Shown here piece after piece: positions 9,627-18,576 of a stretch of DNA of 42,825 bases; position 1 is the first letter of the stretch, and each line of letters begins with the position of its first letter. The DNA comes from Saprospiraceae bacterium. Its GTDB lineage: Bacteria; Bacteroidota; Bacteroidia; Chitinophagales; Saprospiraceae. A program made the translations under genes and the position numbers. The DNA is taken from positions 41,897 through 84,721 of the forward strand of contig JARGNR010000007.1 in NCBI GenBank assembly GCA_029212405.1, given 5' to 3'. The notes under the pieces are model-generated. The model did no database searches and had not been told where the DNA came from. It saw only the letters and a program-made list of their open reading frames with translations.

Positions 9627-12563
9627 TTAATACCGCTGGTCCTTTACATAAGGCAGACGCTCCATAACGTATACTTCGATACTAGGAAATCCAAAATCTT
9701 CTACCACTTTACCTTTGAGTAAGTAACATCCCTTGCCCGTAAATGGAGACCTTGCTAAAGAAGGTGGAAAATGAACCGTATCAAAAAAGTACCCTCCAGT
9801 ATCTAGCCATGTACCAAAATTCATATGCCTTTTATTTACTGTAGTCACATGTTTTCGAGCCACGTAGTACCCTAAGATTTGAATGGTTTTTCCAATTTGC
9901 TCTTTCAAATTTGAGCTTACCGTCGTATTGATGACATCACGAGCCAACAAATCAAATGGCGAGCACAAAGGAAAGCCCAATAACTCCATTTCATCAAAAG
10001 CTTGTTCAAACTTTCCTTCTTCTAAAATTGGCAATTCATAATCATCCTGTTCCACATCAAAGAACGTAGCATATTGTGCCTGTTTGACAGCTGGATTGTG
10101 CACCGCATTTTTCTCCCACATCAACTGGTATTTATTCAGTCCCGTAAAACGAAAAGCGCCAATTCGAATGAGAATCTCCAATTGTTCCTTAGAGATATCA
10201 ATGCGATTCACAAAATCTCGAAGATCTCTATAGTCTCCATGCACAATCCGTTCCTCCACAATTTTCACCGCTATCTTCTTTTCCAAATCAGCAATATGAA
10301 TCAATCCTATATATATGGTCTTCTCGTAAATGTTGGTGAGATACGTACTGTTGTTTACACAAGGCGCCTCAATCTGCGCACCACACATCCGGGCTTCGTG
10401 TACATAGACTTCTGTACGATAAAAACCACCAAAATTATTGATCACTGCGGTCATGAACTCAAGCGGATAGTAGGTCTTTAGGTATAAACTCTGAAATGAT
10501 TCTACTGCAAAACTCGCGGAATGTGCTTTACAAAACGAATAGCCACTGAAACTTGCAATCTGTCTCCATACTTCCAACGACAAATCATCTGGATACCCAC
10601 GTGCTTTGCAATTCGTGAAATATTTTTGTCGCAGTTTCTCAAACGTGTCCGAATTTTTTCTCTTTCCTGTCATAATACGCCTCAACACATCAGACTCATC
10701 CAAATCTAGCCCAGAAAAATGATGCACAATCTTCATCACATCTTCCTGATAGACCATTACTCCATAGGTCTCACCCAAGTGTTCTTCAAAAACTGGATGG
10801 ATATAGGTAAAGCTATCTGGATTATGAGATCGATGAATATATTCTCTCATCATTCCAGACTTGGCCACACCAGGGCGAATAATGGAGCTTGCCGCAACCA
10901 GGTGCACATAATTGTCACATTTCAGTTTGGTCAACAAACCACGCATCGCTGGGGATTCAATGTAAAAACAACCGATACACTTGCCTGATTTCAACTGTCG
11001 TTTTACCTGTTTATCATTTTTGATTTCTTCTACCTTATGAATATCGATCGCTTTCCCTTGATTGCGTTCCACCAATTTGACTGCATCCTTAATATGTCCC
11101 AGTCCTCGCTGGCTCAAAACATCGTATTTGTGGTATCCTATATCTTCTGCTCCATACATATCAAAATGTACAATCGGAAAACCTTTTGGCATGAGTTGGA
11201 GTGCTGTATGATAATTGAGTGGTCGTTCACTGATGAGAATACCTCCTGCATGTATGGATAGATAATTTGGAAATCCCTCAATCAGCTTTCCGAATCTAAA
11301 AATATGCTTAGCAAAATGATGGTGCCGATCCGTGGCTGAAGGATAGTCCACAATCAAATCGATATCAGCCTTGGGTAAACCAAACACCTTACCCAATTCG
11401 CGGATGATGGACTTCCCCTTAAATGTATTGTAGGTCGCAAGCAAAGCGGTATGCTTTTCTCCATATCTTTTGAATATATAATCTGTCACATCGTCTCGTT
11501 CGTCCCAGCTGAAGTCAATGTCAAAATCAGGCGGCGATGTTCGATGAGGATTGATAAATCGTTCAAAATAAAGATCCAACTCCAATGGATCTACATCCGT
11601 GATATTAAGGTTAAAAGCGACAATAGAATTCGCCCCACTTCCTCTTCCCACATGATGATAGCCTACAGAATGTGCATAACGTATGATATCCCATGTAATC
11701 AAAAAATACGAACTAAATCCTAACTTATAGATGACCTCCAATTCCTTTTTGGTACGGACCATCGCTTTTTTGTTGCGTCCTCCATATCTGCTGAGACACC
11801 CGTTCACTGCCAACTTTTTCAAAAGATCAAAATCATCCTTCTCACTCCCAGTAAATGTCTTCCGATTGTGATGATAATCATTCACCATATCTATTGTACA
11901 TGTATCCAAAATATGTTGTGTATTCTCAACTATCTGTGGGTACTCTTGAAATGCGCGCATCAGATCTGCCTCATCAAAAAATACCTCATTAGATTTGGCA
12001 TGCATGGACGGCTCCAATTTCCCAATTACAATGTTTAAATCAATACAGCGCAATAGCTTATGTGTCCGTAACCCTTCCTGATCCAAAAAGGTAATCGGAC
12101 TGAATACAACTAGTTTTTCTTGGTGATTTTTGAGGTAGGATGAAAATAAATGATTCACTTCACTTGGCCGCACTCCTATATATTCATGATCCAATAAATT
12201 GTGAACGCCTTTAGGCAGTTTTCTATAAATCGTAAATGCGTTTTTCCATTCAGGAGCAATCTTGGGAAGTTTCTCCTTTTTCATAGAGTAATGGGTCAAG
12301 TGACTACAGAGTTCTCGCCACCCCTCCTCATTTTTTGCAATACCTAAATAAAGAAATGCATTATCGACCCGAAACTCAATTCCCAAGATGGGTTGAATTT
12401 GATGTTTCTTGCACGCCTGAATAAACTGAAAAGCACATGAAGTATTGTTGACATCTGTAAGAACAAGCTGTTTAACCCCACGATACGCAGCATGTGCAAC
12501 GAGGTCTTCCGGACTCAACGTTCCGTACTTGAGCGAGTAGTAGGTATGGGCGTTTAAATACAA
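9627..12563 (-). CDS. dnaE: Short DnaE-type DNA polymerase III alpha subunit (second, probably translesion type)
   Basis: This is a 978-residue C-family DNA polymerase. An N-terminal PHP domain starts MYLNAHTYYSLKYGT. The polymerase core has GRGSGANS, then PPDFDIDF with catalytic Asp348 and Asp350, and Asp481 in YHKYDVLSQRG as the third catalytic acid. A helix-hairpin-helix/OB-fold region follows (IQILGYYVARKHVTT, near residue 900). The protein is shorter than the ~1160-residue replicative E. coli DnaE. Its N-terminus resembles the secondary Bacteroidota DnaE that often sits with dinB; no dinB or imuB-like gene is visible here. PHP metal ligands look degenerate (HLHVHS-type motif is YLNAHT; the later DHGN is DVNN), so PHP nuclease activity is unlikely. 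The start is TTG with an in-frame TGA two codons upstream, so no earlier start is possible. A role in damage-tolerant synthesis is inferred. Confidence 0.92.
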   Translation of the reverse strand: MYLNAHTYYSLKYGTLSPEDLVAHAAYRGVKQLVLTDVNNTSCAFQFIQACKKHQIQPILGIEFRVDNAFLYLGIAKNEEGWRELCSHLTHYSMKKEKLPKIAPEWKNAFTIYRKLPKGVHNLLDHEYIGVRPSEVNHLFSSYLKNHQEKLVVFSPITFLDQEGLRTHKLLRCIDLNIVIGKLEPSMHAKSNEVFFDEADLMRAFQEYPQIVENTQHILDTCTIDMVNDYHHNRKTFTGSEKDDFDLLKKLAVNGCLSRYGGRNKKAMVRTKKELEVIYKLGFSSYFLITWDIIRYAHSVGYHHVGRGSGANSIVAFNLNITDVDPLELDLYFERFINPHRTSPPDFDIDFSWDERDDVTDYIFKRYGEKHTALLATYNTFKGKSIIRELGKVFGLPKADIDLIVDYPSATDRHHHFAKHIFRFGKLIEGFPNYLSIHAGGILISERPLNYHTALQLMPKGFPIVHFDMYGAEDIGYHKYDVLSQRGLGHIKDAVKLVERNQGKAIDIHKVEEIKNDKQVKRQLKSGKCIGCFYIESPAMRGLLTKLKCDNYVHLVAASSIIRPGVAKSGMMREYIHRSHNPDSFTYIHPVFEEHLGETYGVMVYQEDVMKIVHHFSGLDLDESDVLRRIMTGKRKNSDTFEKLRQKYFTNCKARGYPDDLSLEVWRQIASFSGYSFCKAHSASFAVESFQSLYLKTYYPLEFMTAVINNFGGFYRTEVYVHEARMCGAQIEAPCVNNSTYLTNIYEKTIYIGLIHIADLEKKIAVKIVEERIVHGDYRDLRDFVNRIDISKEQLEILIRIGAFRFTGLNKYQLMWEKNAVHNPAVKQAQYATFFDVEQDDYELPILEEGKFEQAFDEMELLGFPLCSPFDLLARDVINTTVSSNLKEQIGKTIQILGYYVARKHVTTVNKRHMNFGTWLDTGGYFFDTVHFPPSLARSPFTGKGCYLLKGKVVEDFGFPSIEVYVMERLPYVKDQRY

Positions 12564-12725
12564 TTGTCAGATATGTTGTTTTATTCGACATAATTATGAC
12601 GCAATATACGACTATTAGTAAGAGAAATGAATCTTTCCTGAAAAAAAACTAAATAATACCCATTCAATAGGAAGTGACTACTATGCAAGAAATGAATTCA
12701 CATTTAAAAAGAGCAGGAGAAGGGA

Positions 12726-13139
12726 TCACCAAGATTGGCCGGTATAATACACCGTGCCTTTAAAAGAGGCCACCAACACACTTTCTTGATTGACAACTGA
12801 GATCGAATAAGAAGCAAATTTTCGAGTTTTATGAATTCTGGAAGTTGTGGCAGTGAGGACATCACCAGAAACTACTTTACTGGTATGAGAGATACTGGTT
12901 TCTATAGATACCGCTTGAATTCCAATAGAATTTGAAGCAAAAGCCAAGGCACTATCTGCCAAGGAATAAGTTATTCCCCCATGAGCAATATAAAAACCAT
13001 TCAGCATATCAGGACGTACTTTCATCCTACAGATACATGATCCTTCCTTAATTTCGACCAACTCAATACCTAGCCACTTGGAAAATGCATCGTTTTCGTA
13101 CATTTTTGAATTAACAATTTCATCTGGAGTGAGAGGCAT
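12726..13139 (-). CDS. paaI: PaaI-family hotdog-fold acyl-CoA thioesterase
   Basis: This 137-residue protein closely follows E. coli PaaI (hydroxyphenylacetyl-CoA thioesterase): MYENDAFSKWLGI near the N-terminus, then MLNGFYIAHGG and SLADSALAFASNS, and GDVLTAT and VNQES further on. His53-Gly54-Gly55 and Asp62 match the family active site. PaaI hydrolyses ring-hydroxylated phenylacetyl-CoA and relieves CoA trapping during phenylacetate breakdown. No other paa genes are visible here, so the physiological substrate is uncertain. It lies between dnaE and the FemAB-like gene on the same strand. The ATG at 13137-13139 gives an N-terminus of the expected length. Confidence 0.88.
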   Translation of the reverse strand: MPLTPDEIVNSKMYENDAFSKWLGIELVEIKEGSCICRMKVRPDMLNGFYIAHGGITYSLADSALAFASNSIGIQAVSIETSISHTSKVVSGDVLTATTSRIHKTRKFASYSISVVNQESVLVASFKGTVYYTGQSW

Positions 13140-13223
13140 GGACGCTATTCATTTTAAGGTAAAAGGAAAAATTGCACACAGGTACATACCGACAAAAATA
13201 ATAAAACTATGGCAACAAGAGCA

Positions 13224-14093
13224 TCAATACGCTTGTCCGAAAGATTTCATTATGTTGGTCATGGCAGATGTCTTGAAATGCAAATCAAAAACTGGCTCCG
13301 AATCAAATCCCATCTCATGTAAATCTGAGGTACTAACAAATGTTTCATAACGAAATGGGCTTCCAGAGTTATTCCTGAGCATCAAATCAAAAATCAATTG
13401 TCTATACTTTTTCCCTCCCCCATAATAGGATAAAATCTCCGTCAATGTAGTATTTGAATTGATGAAGAAACTTGCGGCCAAGGTTTTACCTGATGCTTTA
13501 TCTTGAATCGCACTAGAAAACCCTATTCCTCGATGCATTGCATTGTACATCAGCCGCATCAATGCATTCTTATGCATGTCATTTTCACTCAATAATTCTA
13601 CCAACAACTCAGGTTTTAGGCCAGAAACGATCTTAACTGAATCATAGCCTTTTATATTAATTGCATTAGAAAGATCATCCGAATAAGTCCTGGAAAGGTC
13701 TTCATATTTACTACCACCAGGAAGAACGGCTTTAGATCTACTGGTGGTTTTATACGTTGCTAATTGACGCTTACTCACCTGAGAATGAACAGCATAGACA
13801 CTGGACCGATTGTGTGTTTGCAACAAATCAAGCATGCTTCCCACTCTTTGGTCGGTCAAGGGATTTACGGAATAAGGCCCCAACTCTTTTAACAAATTGT
13901 ACTGGTGTGGCTTCAGAGGTTTTGTGATAATCGGCATGACCGACTCATAATCTTCTTCGACAATGGCATCCCACTCACCTATAACTGCTTTTAGGTACCA
14001 GTAATACCCATAAACATTCCCATTAATCGCATAATGTATCGTACCATTCCACTTGTTTTTTTCTATCTCATCAAAAGGGATTATTCTAAACAT
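13224..14093 (-). CDS. FemAB/GNAT-like acyltransferase-fold protein, Bacteroidota type
   Basis: The 289-residue protein begins MFRIIPFDEIEKNKWN and has the aromatic stretch NVYGYYWYLKAV, followed by VMPIITKPLK. This layout is familiar from uncharacterised Bacteroidota proteins with a duplicated GNAT (FemAB-like) fold. The second half (residues ~160-270) has GNAT-like elements such as SGKTLAASFFINSN and the turn YYGGGKKYRQL, which resembles an acyl-donor binding loop. No signal peptide or membrane segment is present, so it should be cytosolic. Transfer of an aminoacyl or acyl group to a cell-envelope precursor is only a guess from the fold. It starts at ATG and lies 84 bases upstream of paaI on the same strand. 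Confidence 0.72.
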   Translation of the reverse strand: MFRIIPFDEIEKNKWNGTIHYAINGNVYGYYWYLKAVIGEWDAIVEEDYESVMPIITKPLKPHQYNLLKELGPYSVNPLTDQRVGSMLDLLQTHNRSSVYAVHSQVSKRQLATYKTTSRSKAVLPGGSKYEDLSRTYSDDLSNAINIKGYDSVKIVSGLKPELLVELLSENDMHKNALMRLMYNAMHRGIGFSSAIQDKASGKTLAASFFINSNTTLTEILSYYGGGKKYRQLIFDLMLRNNSGSPFRYETFVSTSDLHEMGFDSEPVFDLHFKTSAMTNIMKSFGQAY

Positions 14094-14243
14094 AGCGTCT
14101 TTTTAATTCATAACAACAATAGCTCTATGAACAAACAAACAAATTTGTACTTAGTTGCAACTTTTGGGTATAGAAAACAAACTTAAAAAAGAGTGGAAAG
14201 GCAATAGAAATGATTAAAAAAAATGAAAAGCAAATTGATAGAT

Positions 14244-14951
14244 CTATTTCAACCAAGAAGTAGCAAGCGATTCGCTTATCTCACAATCAATATCAAAACC
14301 ACCAACAATAGCTCGAAACTTACCAGATGCTTCTTCTTTGACTTTGATTCTCCGCTTCCCTTTATATTGGACAGATACTACTTTAATCTCTCCAACAATC
14401 GTATCACCTAGTTCATAATACCCTTGATTCAACTTCAGGCTAGATTTCAAGACCTTACTCTCAGGAGAATTTTGAATCACAACTGAACCGTCTTGGTGTA
14501 TTATTTCTTGCTTCTCACTACCCCAATGTATAATTTCAGTATGGTGTGCATTTTCAAGTAATTTCACTTTCATTATTTTATTGCTGGCAATTGACCGACG
14601 TAAATTCTGAGTTTTGAAAACAATATTAATTGTATCGCCAACTAAAAAAACACTACAATTTTCGAAATAGAAATTTTGGCTATGGCATCGATTGGGAAGG
14701 TGCCGCTCTAGTTTGACATCACTCATCGTAAATGCATTCACCATAGCACAATATTCGCTGCTCCCATTATCCAGCATTTTATGGTATAAAGAAGAATCCA
14801 AAGGATAGGAATTTTCAAAACCAACTGGAGCAAAAAATGTATTCACCATAGAAGTTACATTTACTTTTTTTGCATGAGCTTTCCAAGGCCGTTCAGACGC
14901 ACATGAAGCCATTATGAAAATAAATAATATGTATTGAAATGTGTACTTCAA
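14244..14951 (-). CDS. Putative lipoprotein of unknown function
   Basis: This 235-residue protein has an N-terminal lipoprotein signal: a basic start, a hydrophobic core (residues ~6-15) and the lipobox FIMASC with Cys17. The mature part has no domain I recognise and is predicted to be mostly beta-strand (DTIVGEIKVVSVQYKGKRRIK). It should be anchored in the inner or outer membrane, facing the periplasm or surface. The start is TTG: a TGA stop lies in frame just upstream, and only this start gives a proper signal sequence. It is divergent from miaB, with a 238-bp shared upstream region. Confidence 0.7.
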   Translation of the reverse strand: MKYTFQYILFIFIMASCASERPWKAHAKKVNVTSMVNTFFAPVGFENSYPLDSSLYHKMLDNGSSEYCAMVNAFTMSDVKLERHLPNRCHSQNFYFENCSVFLVGDTINIVFKTQNLRRSIASNKIMKVKLLENAHHTEIIHWGSEKQEIIHQDGSVVIQNSPESKVLKSSLKLNQGYYELGDTIVGEIKVVSVQYKGKRRIKVKEEASGKFRAIVGGFDIDCEISESLATSWLK

Positions 14952-15075
14952 TTTTCAGGGTTTTATATTAATAAGATTACTCAAGCGGGAAAAACGTTGC
15001 CCATAGAGGGCCAGAAATGATTAATTCTCAGAATTGACAAGTAATTTCAAAGACAATTTTGAGACATGCTGACAT

Positions 15076-15110
15076 TTTGTCATAAAGAACCCAAAATTTA
15101 AATATCTTTG
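15076..15110 (+). promoter_or_regulatory. Bacteroidota-type promoter for miaB
   Basis: TATCTTTG at 15103-15110 is an exact TAnnTTTG -7 element, and TTTG at 15076-15079 is a candidate -33 element. The 23-bp spacer is a little longer than usual. The pair lies about 80 bases upstream of the miaB ATG and points into the miaB / regulator / lptE cluster. Confidence 0.5.
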
Positions 15111-15189
15111 CAATCCTTTAGAATTGAGATTGGACTTGATTAATTTTTAGTGCAAAAATTGAGCCCAATTAAACTTGAATAAAAAATAT

Positions 15190-16617
15190 ATGTACAACGA
15201 CAATCCTACTATACCCACATTAGGAAAAGAAATTGATGAGAGTAAACAAGGACAGGTATTTTTCGATGGTCAAAAAAGTGAGGCAAAAAAACACTTTTAC
15301 ATCGAAAGCTATGGTTGTTCGATGAACTTTAGTGATTCCGAAATTGTGGCTTCCATCTTAGGTGAAGCTGGTTATGGGCCTACACGAGATATGGATATCG
15401 CTGATCTCATCTTAATTAATACATGTTCTATTCGGGAGAAAGCAGAATACAATGTACGCAGAAGACTGGGGGTATTCAATCGGATAAAAAGAGAACGACC
15501 AGGAATAATGATTGGAGTATTGGGGTGCATGGCTGAACGACTAAAGTCGAAACTCATGGAAGAAGAGAAGTTAGTCGATTTAGTAGTTGGTCCTGATGCC
15601 TATCGAGATTTACCTAATTTACTGGCAGGTGCAGAAGACGGAGACAAAGGAATCAACGTCTTATTAAGCAGAGAAGAGACCTATGCAGACATATCCCCAA
15701 TGCGTCTACAAAGCAATGGTATTACTGCATTCATATCCATCATGCGTGGATGTGACAATATGTGTTCATTCTGTGTGGTACCTTTCACAAGAGGTAGAGA
15801 ACGATCAAGGAATTCATTTTCAATTTTGGCAGAAGCAAATGAATTAGTAGAAAGAGGGTTTAAAGAAGTAACGCTTCTTGGTCAAAATGTAGATTCATAT
15901 AAATGGGAAAATCCAGAAACTAAAGAAGTCGTCAATTTTGCTCAGTTGTTAGAAATGGTGGCATTGGTGCACCCAGACTTGAGAGTTCGGTTTTCTACTT
16001 CTCATCCAAAAGATATCACAGATGAAGTTTTATATACAATAGCTAAGTACGAGAACATTTGTAATTATATTCATTTGCCTGTTCAATCTGGAAACAGTAG
16101 AGTATTAAAACTCATGAATAGGACCTATGATATAGAATGGTATAAAGAGCGAGTAGATTCGATCTATAGAATCATTCCAGACTGCGCTATATCCGCTGAT
16201 ATTATTACTGGGTTTTGTTCTGAAACTGAAGAAGAACATCAAGATACATTGGACATTATTGAATACTCCAAGTATACGATGTCATATATGTTTTTCTATA
16301 GTGAAAGACCAGGAACTATGGCTGCAAGAAAATATGAAGATGATATTCCTCTTGAGGTAAAAAAACGAAGGTTATCTGAAGTTATAGAAGTTCAATCAAA
16401 GATATCTGCTGAATCCAATGCATTGGACGTTGGAAAAACGTTCAAAGTACTTATTGAAGGAAATAGTAAAAAGTCAGACCTCCACTTCAAAGGTAGAAAT
16501 AGTCAAAACAAGGTGATCATATTCCCAAAAGTAGATGGATACAAACCTGGAGACTATATTCAAATAAAAGTAGACAAGGTAACCAGTGCCACACTTTTAG
16601 GAAACGCAGTTGTATAA
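15190..16617 (+). CDS. miaB: MiaB, tRNA 2-methylthio-N6-dimethylallyladenosine synthase
   Basis: MiaB is a radical-SAM methylthiotransferase that adds the 2-methylthio group to i6A37 of tRNAs reading UNN codons. The N-terminal UPF0004 domain carries the cluster cysteines Cys43 (YGCSMN), Cys79 ([11 protein letters not shown]) and Cys113 (LGCMAER). The radical-SAM motif CxxxCxxC is Cys188, Cys192 and Cys195 ([10 protein letters not shown]), followed by the typical [14 protein letters not shown]-terminal TRAM-like domain ends the protein. Numbering starts at the ATG at 15190 (475 residues); an in-frame TTG at 15175 would add five residues and is less likely. It is first in a plus-strand cluster with a sigma-54 activator and lptE, an order I know from other Bacteroidota. 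A TAnnTTTG promoter lies upstream. Confidence 0.97.
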   Translation: MYNDNPTIPTLGKEIDESKQGQVFFDGQKSEAKKHFYIESYGCSMNFSDSEIVASILGEAGYGPTRDMDIADLILINTCSIREKAEYNVRRRLGVFNRIKRERPGIMIGVLGCMAERLKSKLMEEEKLVDLVVGPDAYRDLPNLLAGAEDGDKGINVLLSREETYADISPMRLQSNGITAFISIMRGCDNMCSFCVVPFTRGRERSRNSFSILAEANELVERGFKEVTLLGQNVDSYKWENPETKEVVNFAQLLEMVALVHPDLRVRFSTSHPKDITDEVLYTIAKYENICNYIHLPVQSGNSRVLKLMNRTYDIEWYKERVDSIYRIIPDCAISADIITGFCSETEEEHQDTLDIIEYSKYTMSYMFFYSERPGTMAARKYEDDIPLEVKKRRLSEVIEVQSKISAESNALDVGKTFKVLIEGNSKKSDLHFKGRNSQNKVIIFPKVDGYKPGDYIQIKVDKVTSATLLGNAVV

Positions 16618-16665
16618 TTTGAATTCGTATTAAATAGAATATAGAAGCCGCTCAGAAAAAAATAA

Positions 16666-17943
16666 ATGACATTACAAGGAGTAAAACAACGATTTGGTAT
16701 TATTGGAAGATCTGAAGTATTGGATCGGGCATTGAGTACTGCAATCCGTGTATCAAATACTGATCTATCCGTATTAATTCAAGGCGAAAGTGGTGTTGGT
16801 AAAGAAGTATTTTCAAAGATCATCCACGAATTGAGCAAAAGAAAGCACAATAAGTTCATTGCAATAAATTGTGGGGCAATTCCTGAAGGAACGATAAATT
16901 CTGAATTATTTGGTCATGAAAGAGGGGCTTTTACAGGTGCATCTTCCGATAGAAGCGGCTATTTTGAAACTGTAGATGGAGGTACGATTTTCTTGGACGA
17001 AATCGGTGAAATGCCTTTGGATACCCAAGCTTACCTGCTCAGAGTTTTAGAATCTGGTGAATTTATTAAGGTTGGGTCCAGTAAGACGATAAAAACAGAT
17101 GTGCGTGTAATTGCAGCTACCAATGCAGGTTTGACCGAGCAAATACGAAAAGGAAAATTCAGAGAAGATCTTTATTACAGACTAAATACTGTTCCTATTA
17201 AAGTACCTGCTCTACATGAACGGAGAGAAGATATTTATATGCTATTCAGAAAGTTTGCGATCGACTTTGCTGAAAAGTATAGATCTGAATCGGTTGCTTT
17301 GGACGAACGAGCTCAATTGGTAATAGAAAATTATCGATGGCCCGGAAATGTCAGAGAATTAAAAAATTTAGTGGAGCAACTTTCTGTGCTTGCAGACCAA
17401 GCCCTGATAGATGCCGAAGCACTGCTCAACATAGCTCCTCACCTATTAAAAAGAAATTTACCAAGTATTCCTGATAGATCAAGTGAATCAGATTCTGGTT
17501 TTCAAGAAAGAGAGTTATTGTTTAAGTTTTTATTAGAAATGAAAACTGATTTAAATGACTTAAAATCATTGGTTTATGAATTGATCAATACCAATGACTT
17601 GAATGTCCCCGACATGCAGCGACTTGCAAAAGGTGGAGGTTCATTGGATCAATATATGCGCCAAGAAAATGATGCACCGGTACAGCCCAACATCAATAAG
17701 CCATTTTATACAGAAGAGATAGAAAACTCCAACCGACCAATCATTCTAAGCAGTGAGAACAGATCTGACTATGATCAAACGGAAGTAGTGGAGGAAAATC
17801 TTTCGTTAGAAGCTATGGAAAAAGACATGATTGGCAAAGCATTAAAAAAGCACCGAGGGAGGAGAAAAGATGCAGCGGAAGAATTGGGTATTTCTGAAAG
17901 AACGCTTTATCGAAAAATAAAGCAATACGAAATCGATGAGTAG
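16666..17943 (+). CDS. Sigma-54-dependent transcriptional activator without N-terminal sensor domain
   Basis: This 425-residue bacterial enhancer-binding protein begins almost directly with its AAA+ domain. Walker A is GESGVGKE (residues 40-47), the sigma-54-contacting loop is GAFTGA (87-92), and Walker B is GGTIFLDEIGE (105-115); RWPGNVREL follows around residue 225. After a poorly conserved linker, a Fis-type helix-turn-helix closes the protein (DAAEELGISERTLYRKIK). It activates RpoN-dependent promoters by ATP-driven remodelling of the closed complex. No receiver, PAS or GAF domain is present, so it is probably controlled by expression or a partner protein. It lies 48 bases downstream of miaB and 41 bases upstream of lptE. 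Target promoters are unknown. Confidence 0.93.
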   Translation: MTLQGVKQRFGIIGRSEVLDRALSTAIRVSNTDLSVLIQGESGVGKEVFSKIIHELSKRKHNKFIAINCGAIPEGTINSELFGHERGAFTGASSDRSGYFETVDGGTIFLDEIGEMPLDTQAYLLRVLESGEFIKVGSSKTIKTDVRVIAATNAGLTEQIRKGKFREDLYYRLNTVPIKVPALHERREDIYMLFRKFAIDFAEKYRSESVALDERAQLVIENYRWPGNVRELKNLVEQLSVLADQALIDAEALLNIAPHLLKRNLPSIPDRSSESDSGFQERELLFKFLLEMKTDLNDLKSLVYELINTNDLNVPDMQRLAKGGGSLDQYMRQENDAPVQPNINKPFYTEEIENSNRPIILSSENRSDYDQTEVVEENLSLEAMEKDMIGKALKKHRGRRKDAAEELGISERTLYRKIKQYEIDE

Positions 17944-17984
17944 GTGCATATACACATTATTAAAATTCAATCGTTCTTAGTTCA

Positions 17985-18476
17985 ATGAAAAGATTCATAT
18001 TTTTCATATTAATCGGAATGATATTTACTTCTTGTTATTCTTTTAGAGGAGTGAGCATACCTGCAGAGGTAAAGACATTTTATGTCAGACAAGTTCGGCT
18101 TTCAGATTTTGCTGCGCCTCCAGACACACCTGAAAAGTTCATGGAACAAATGAGAGAAAAAATCAGAAGTCAGTCCTCATTAAAGTGGGATGAAGCTGAT
18201 CCTCACATTGAATTTGATTGTGAAATTTCAAGCTTTAGAGTTTCCAATGAAGCCAATCAACAAGGAAATGAAGTATCTCTGAATAAGTTGACTATTTCAG
18301 TAAAAGTCGCTTACATCAACAATACGGATGAAGATGAAAACTGGAACAAAACTGTTTCATTTGGAATTCCATTCGACCCTTCAGAAGACCTACAAGAAGT
18401 TCAAGATGGATACATTGATGATATCTTCGAACAGATAAGCGAGAACATTTTTAATGATGCCTTCACCAACTGGTAA
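17985..18476 (+). CDS. lptE: LptE-family LPS-assembly lipoprotein
   Basis: This 163-residue lipoprotein has a signal ending IFTSC with Cys17 as the lipidated residue. The mature start YSFRGVSIPAEVKTFYVRQV is the recognisable Bacteroidota LptE/DUF4845-like opening (SFxGxSIPxxVKT). LptE forms the plug of the LptD outer-membrane translocon that places lipopolysaccharide in the outer leaflet. The length suits the family, and the position right after miaB and the sigma-54 activator is the usual one in this phylum, which supports the call. The C-terminal half is acidic (GYIDDIFEQISENIFND), matching the end of the family. Identification is by pattern memory, not by a search. Confidence 0.82.
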   Translation: MKRFIFFILIGMIFTSCYSFRGVSIPAEVKTFYVRQVRLSDFAAPPDTPEKFMEQMREKIRSQSSLKWDEADPHIEFDCEISSFRVSNEANQQGNEVSLNKLTISVKVAYINNTDEDENWNKTVSFGIPFDPSEDLQEVQDGYIDDIFEQISENIFNDAFTNW

Positions 18477-18576
18477 TGGCTCAATAAGCTAACTTTCAGC
18501 AGCATCTTGGTAGTATAAATACACATCCTATGCTCAATAGTATAGTATATTCAGATAATATATTGATATTCGCAAC

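Noticed and set aside
10074-11723. Several plus-strand ORFs inside dnaE
   Set aside because: They are shadows of the minus-strand polymerase gene, with no coding evidence of their own.
13078-13350. 90-residue plus-strand ORF across the paaI / FemAB-like junction
   Set aside because: It overlaps two well-supported minus-strand genes and has no recognisable domain.
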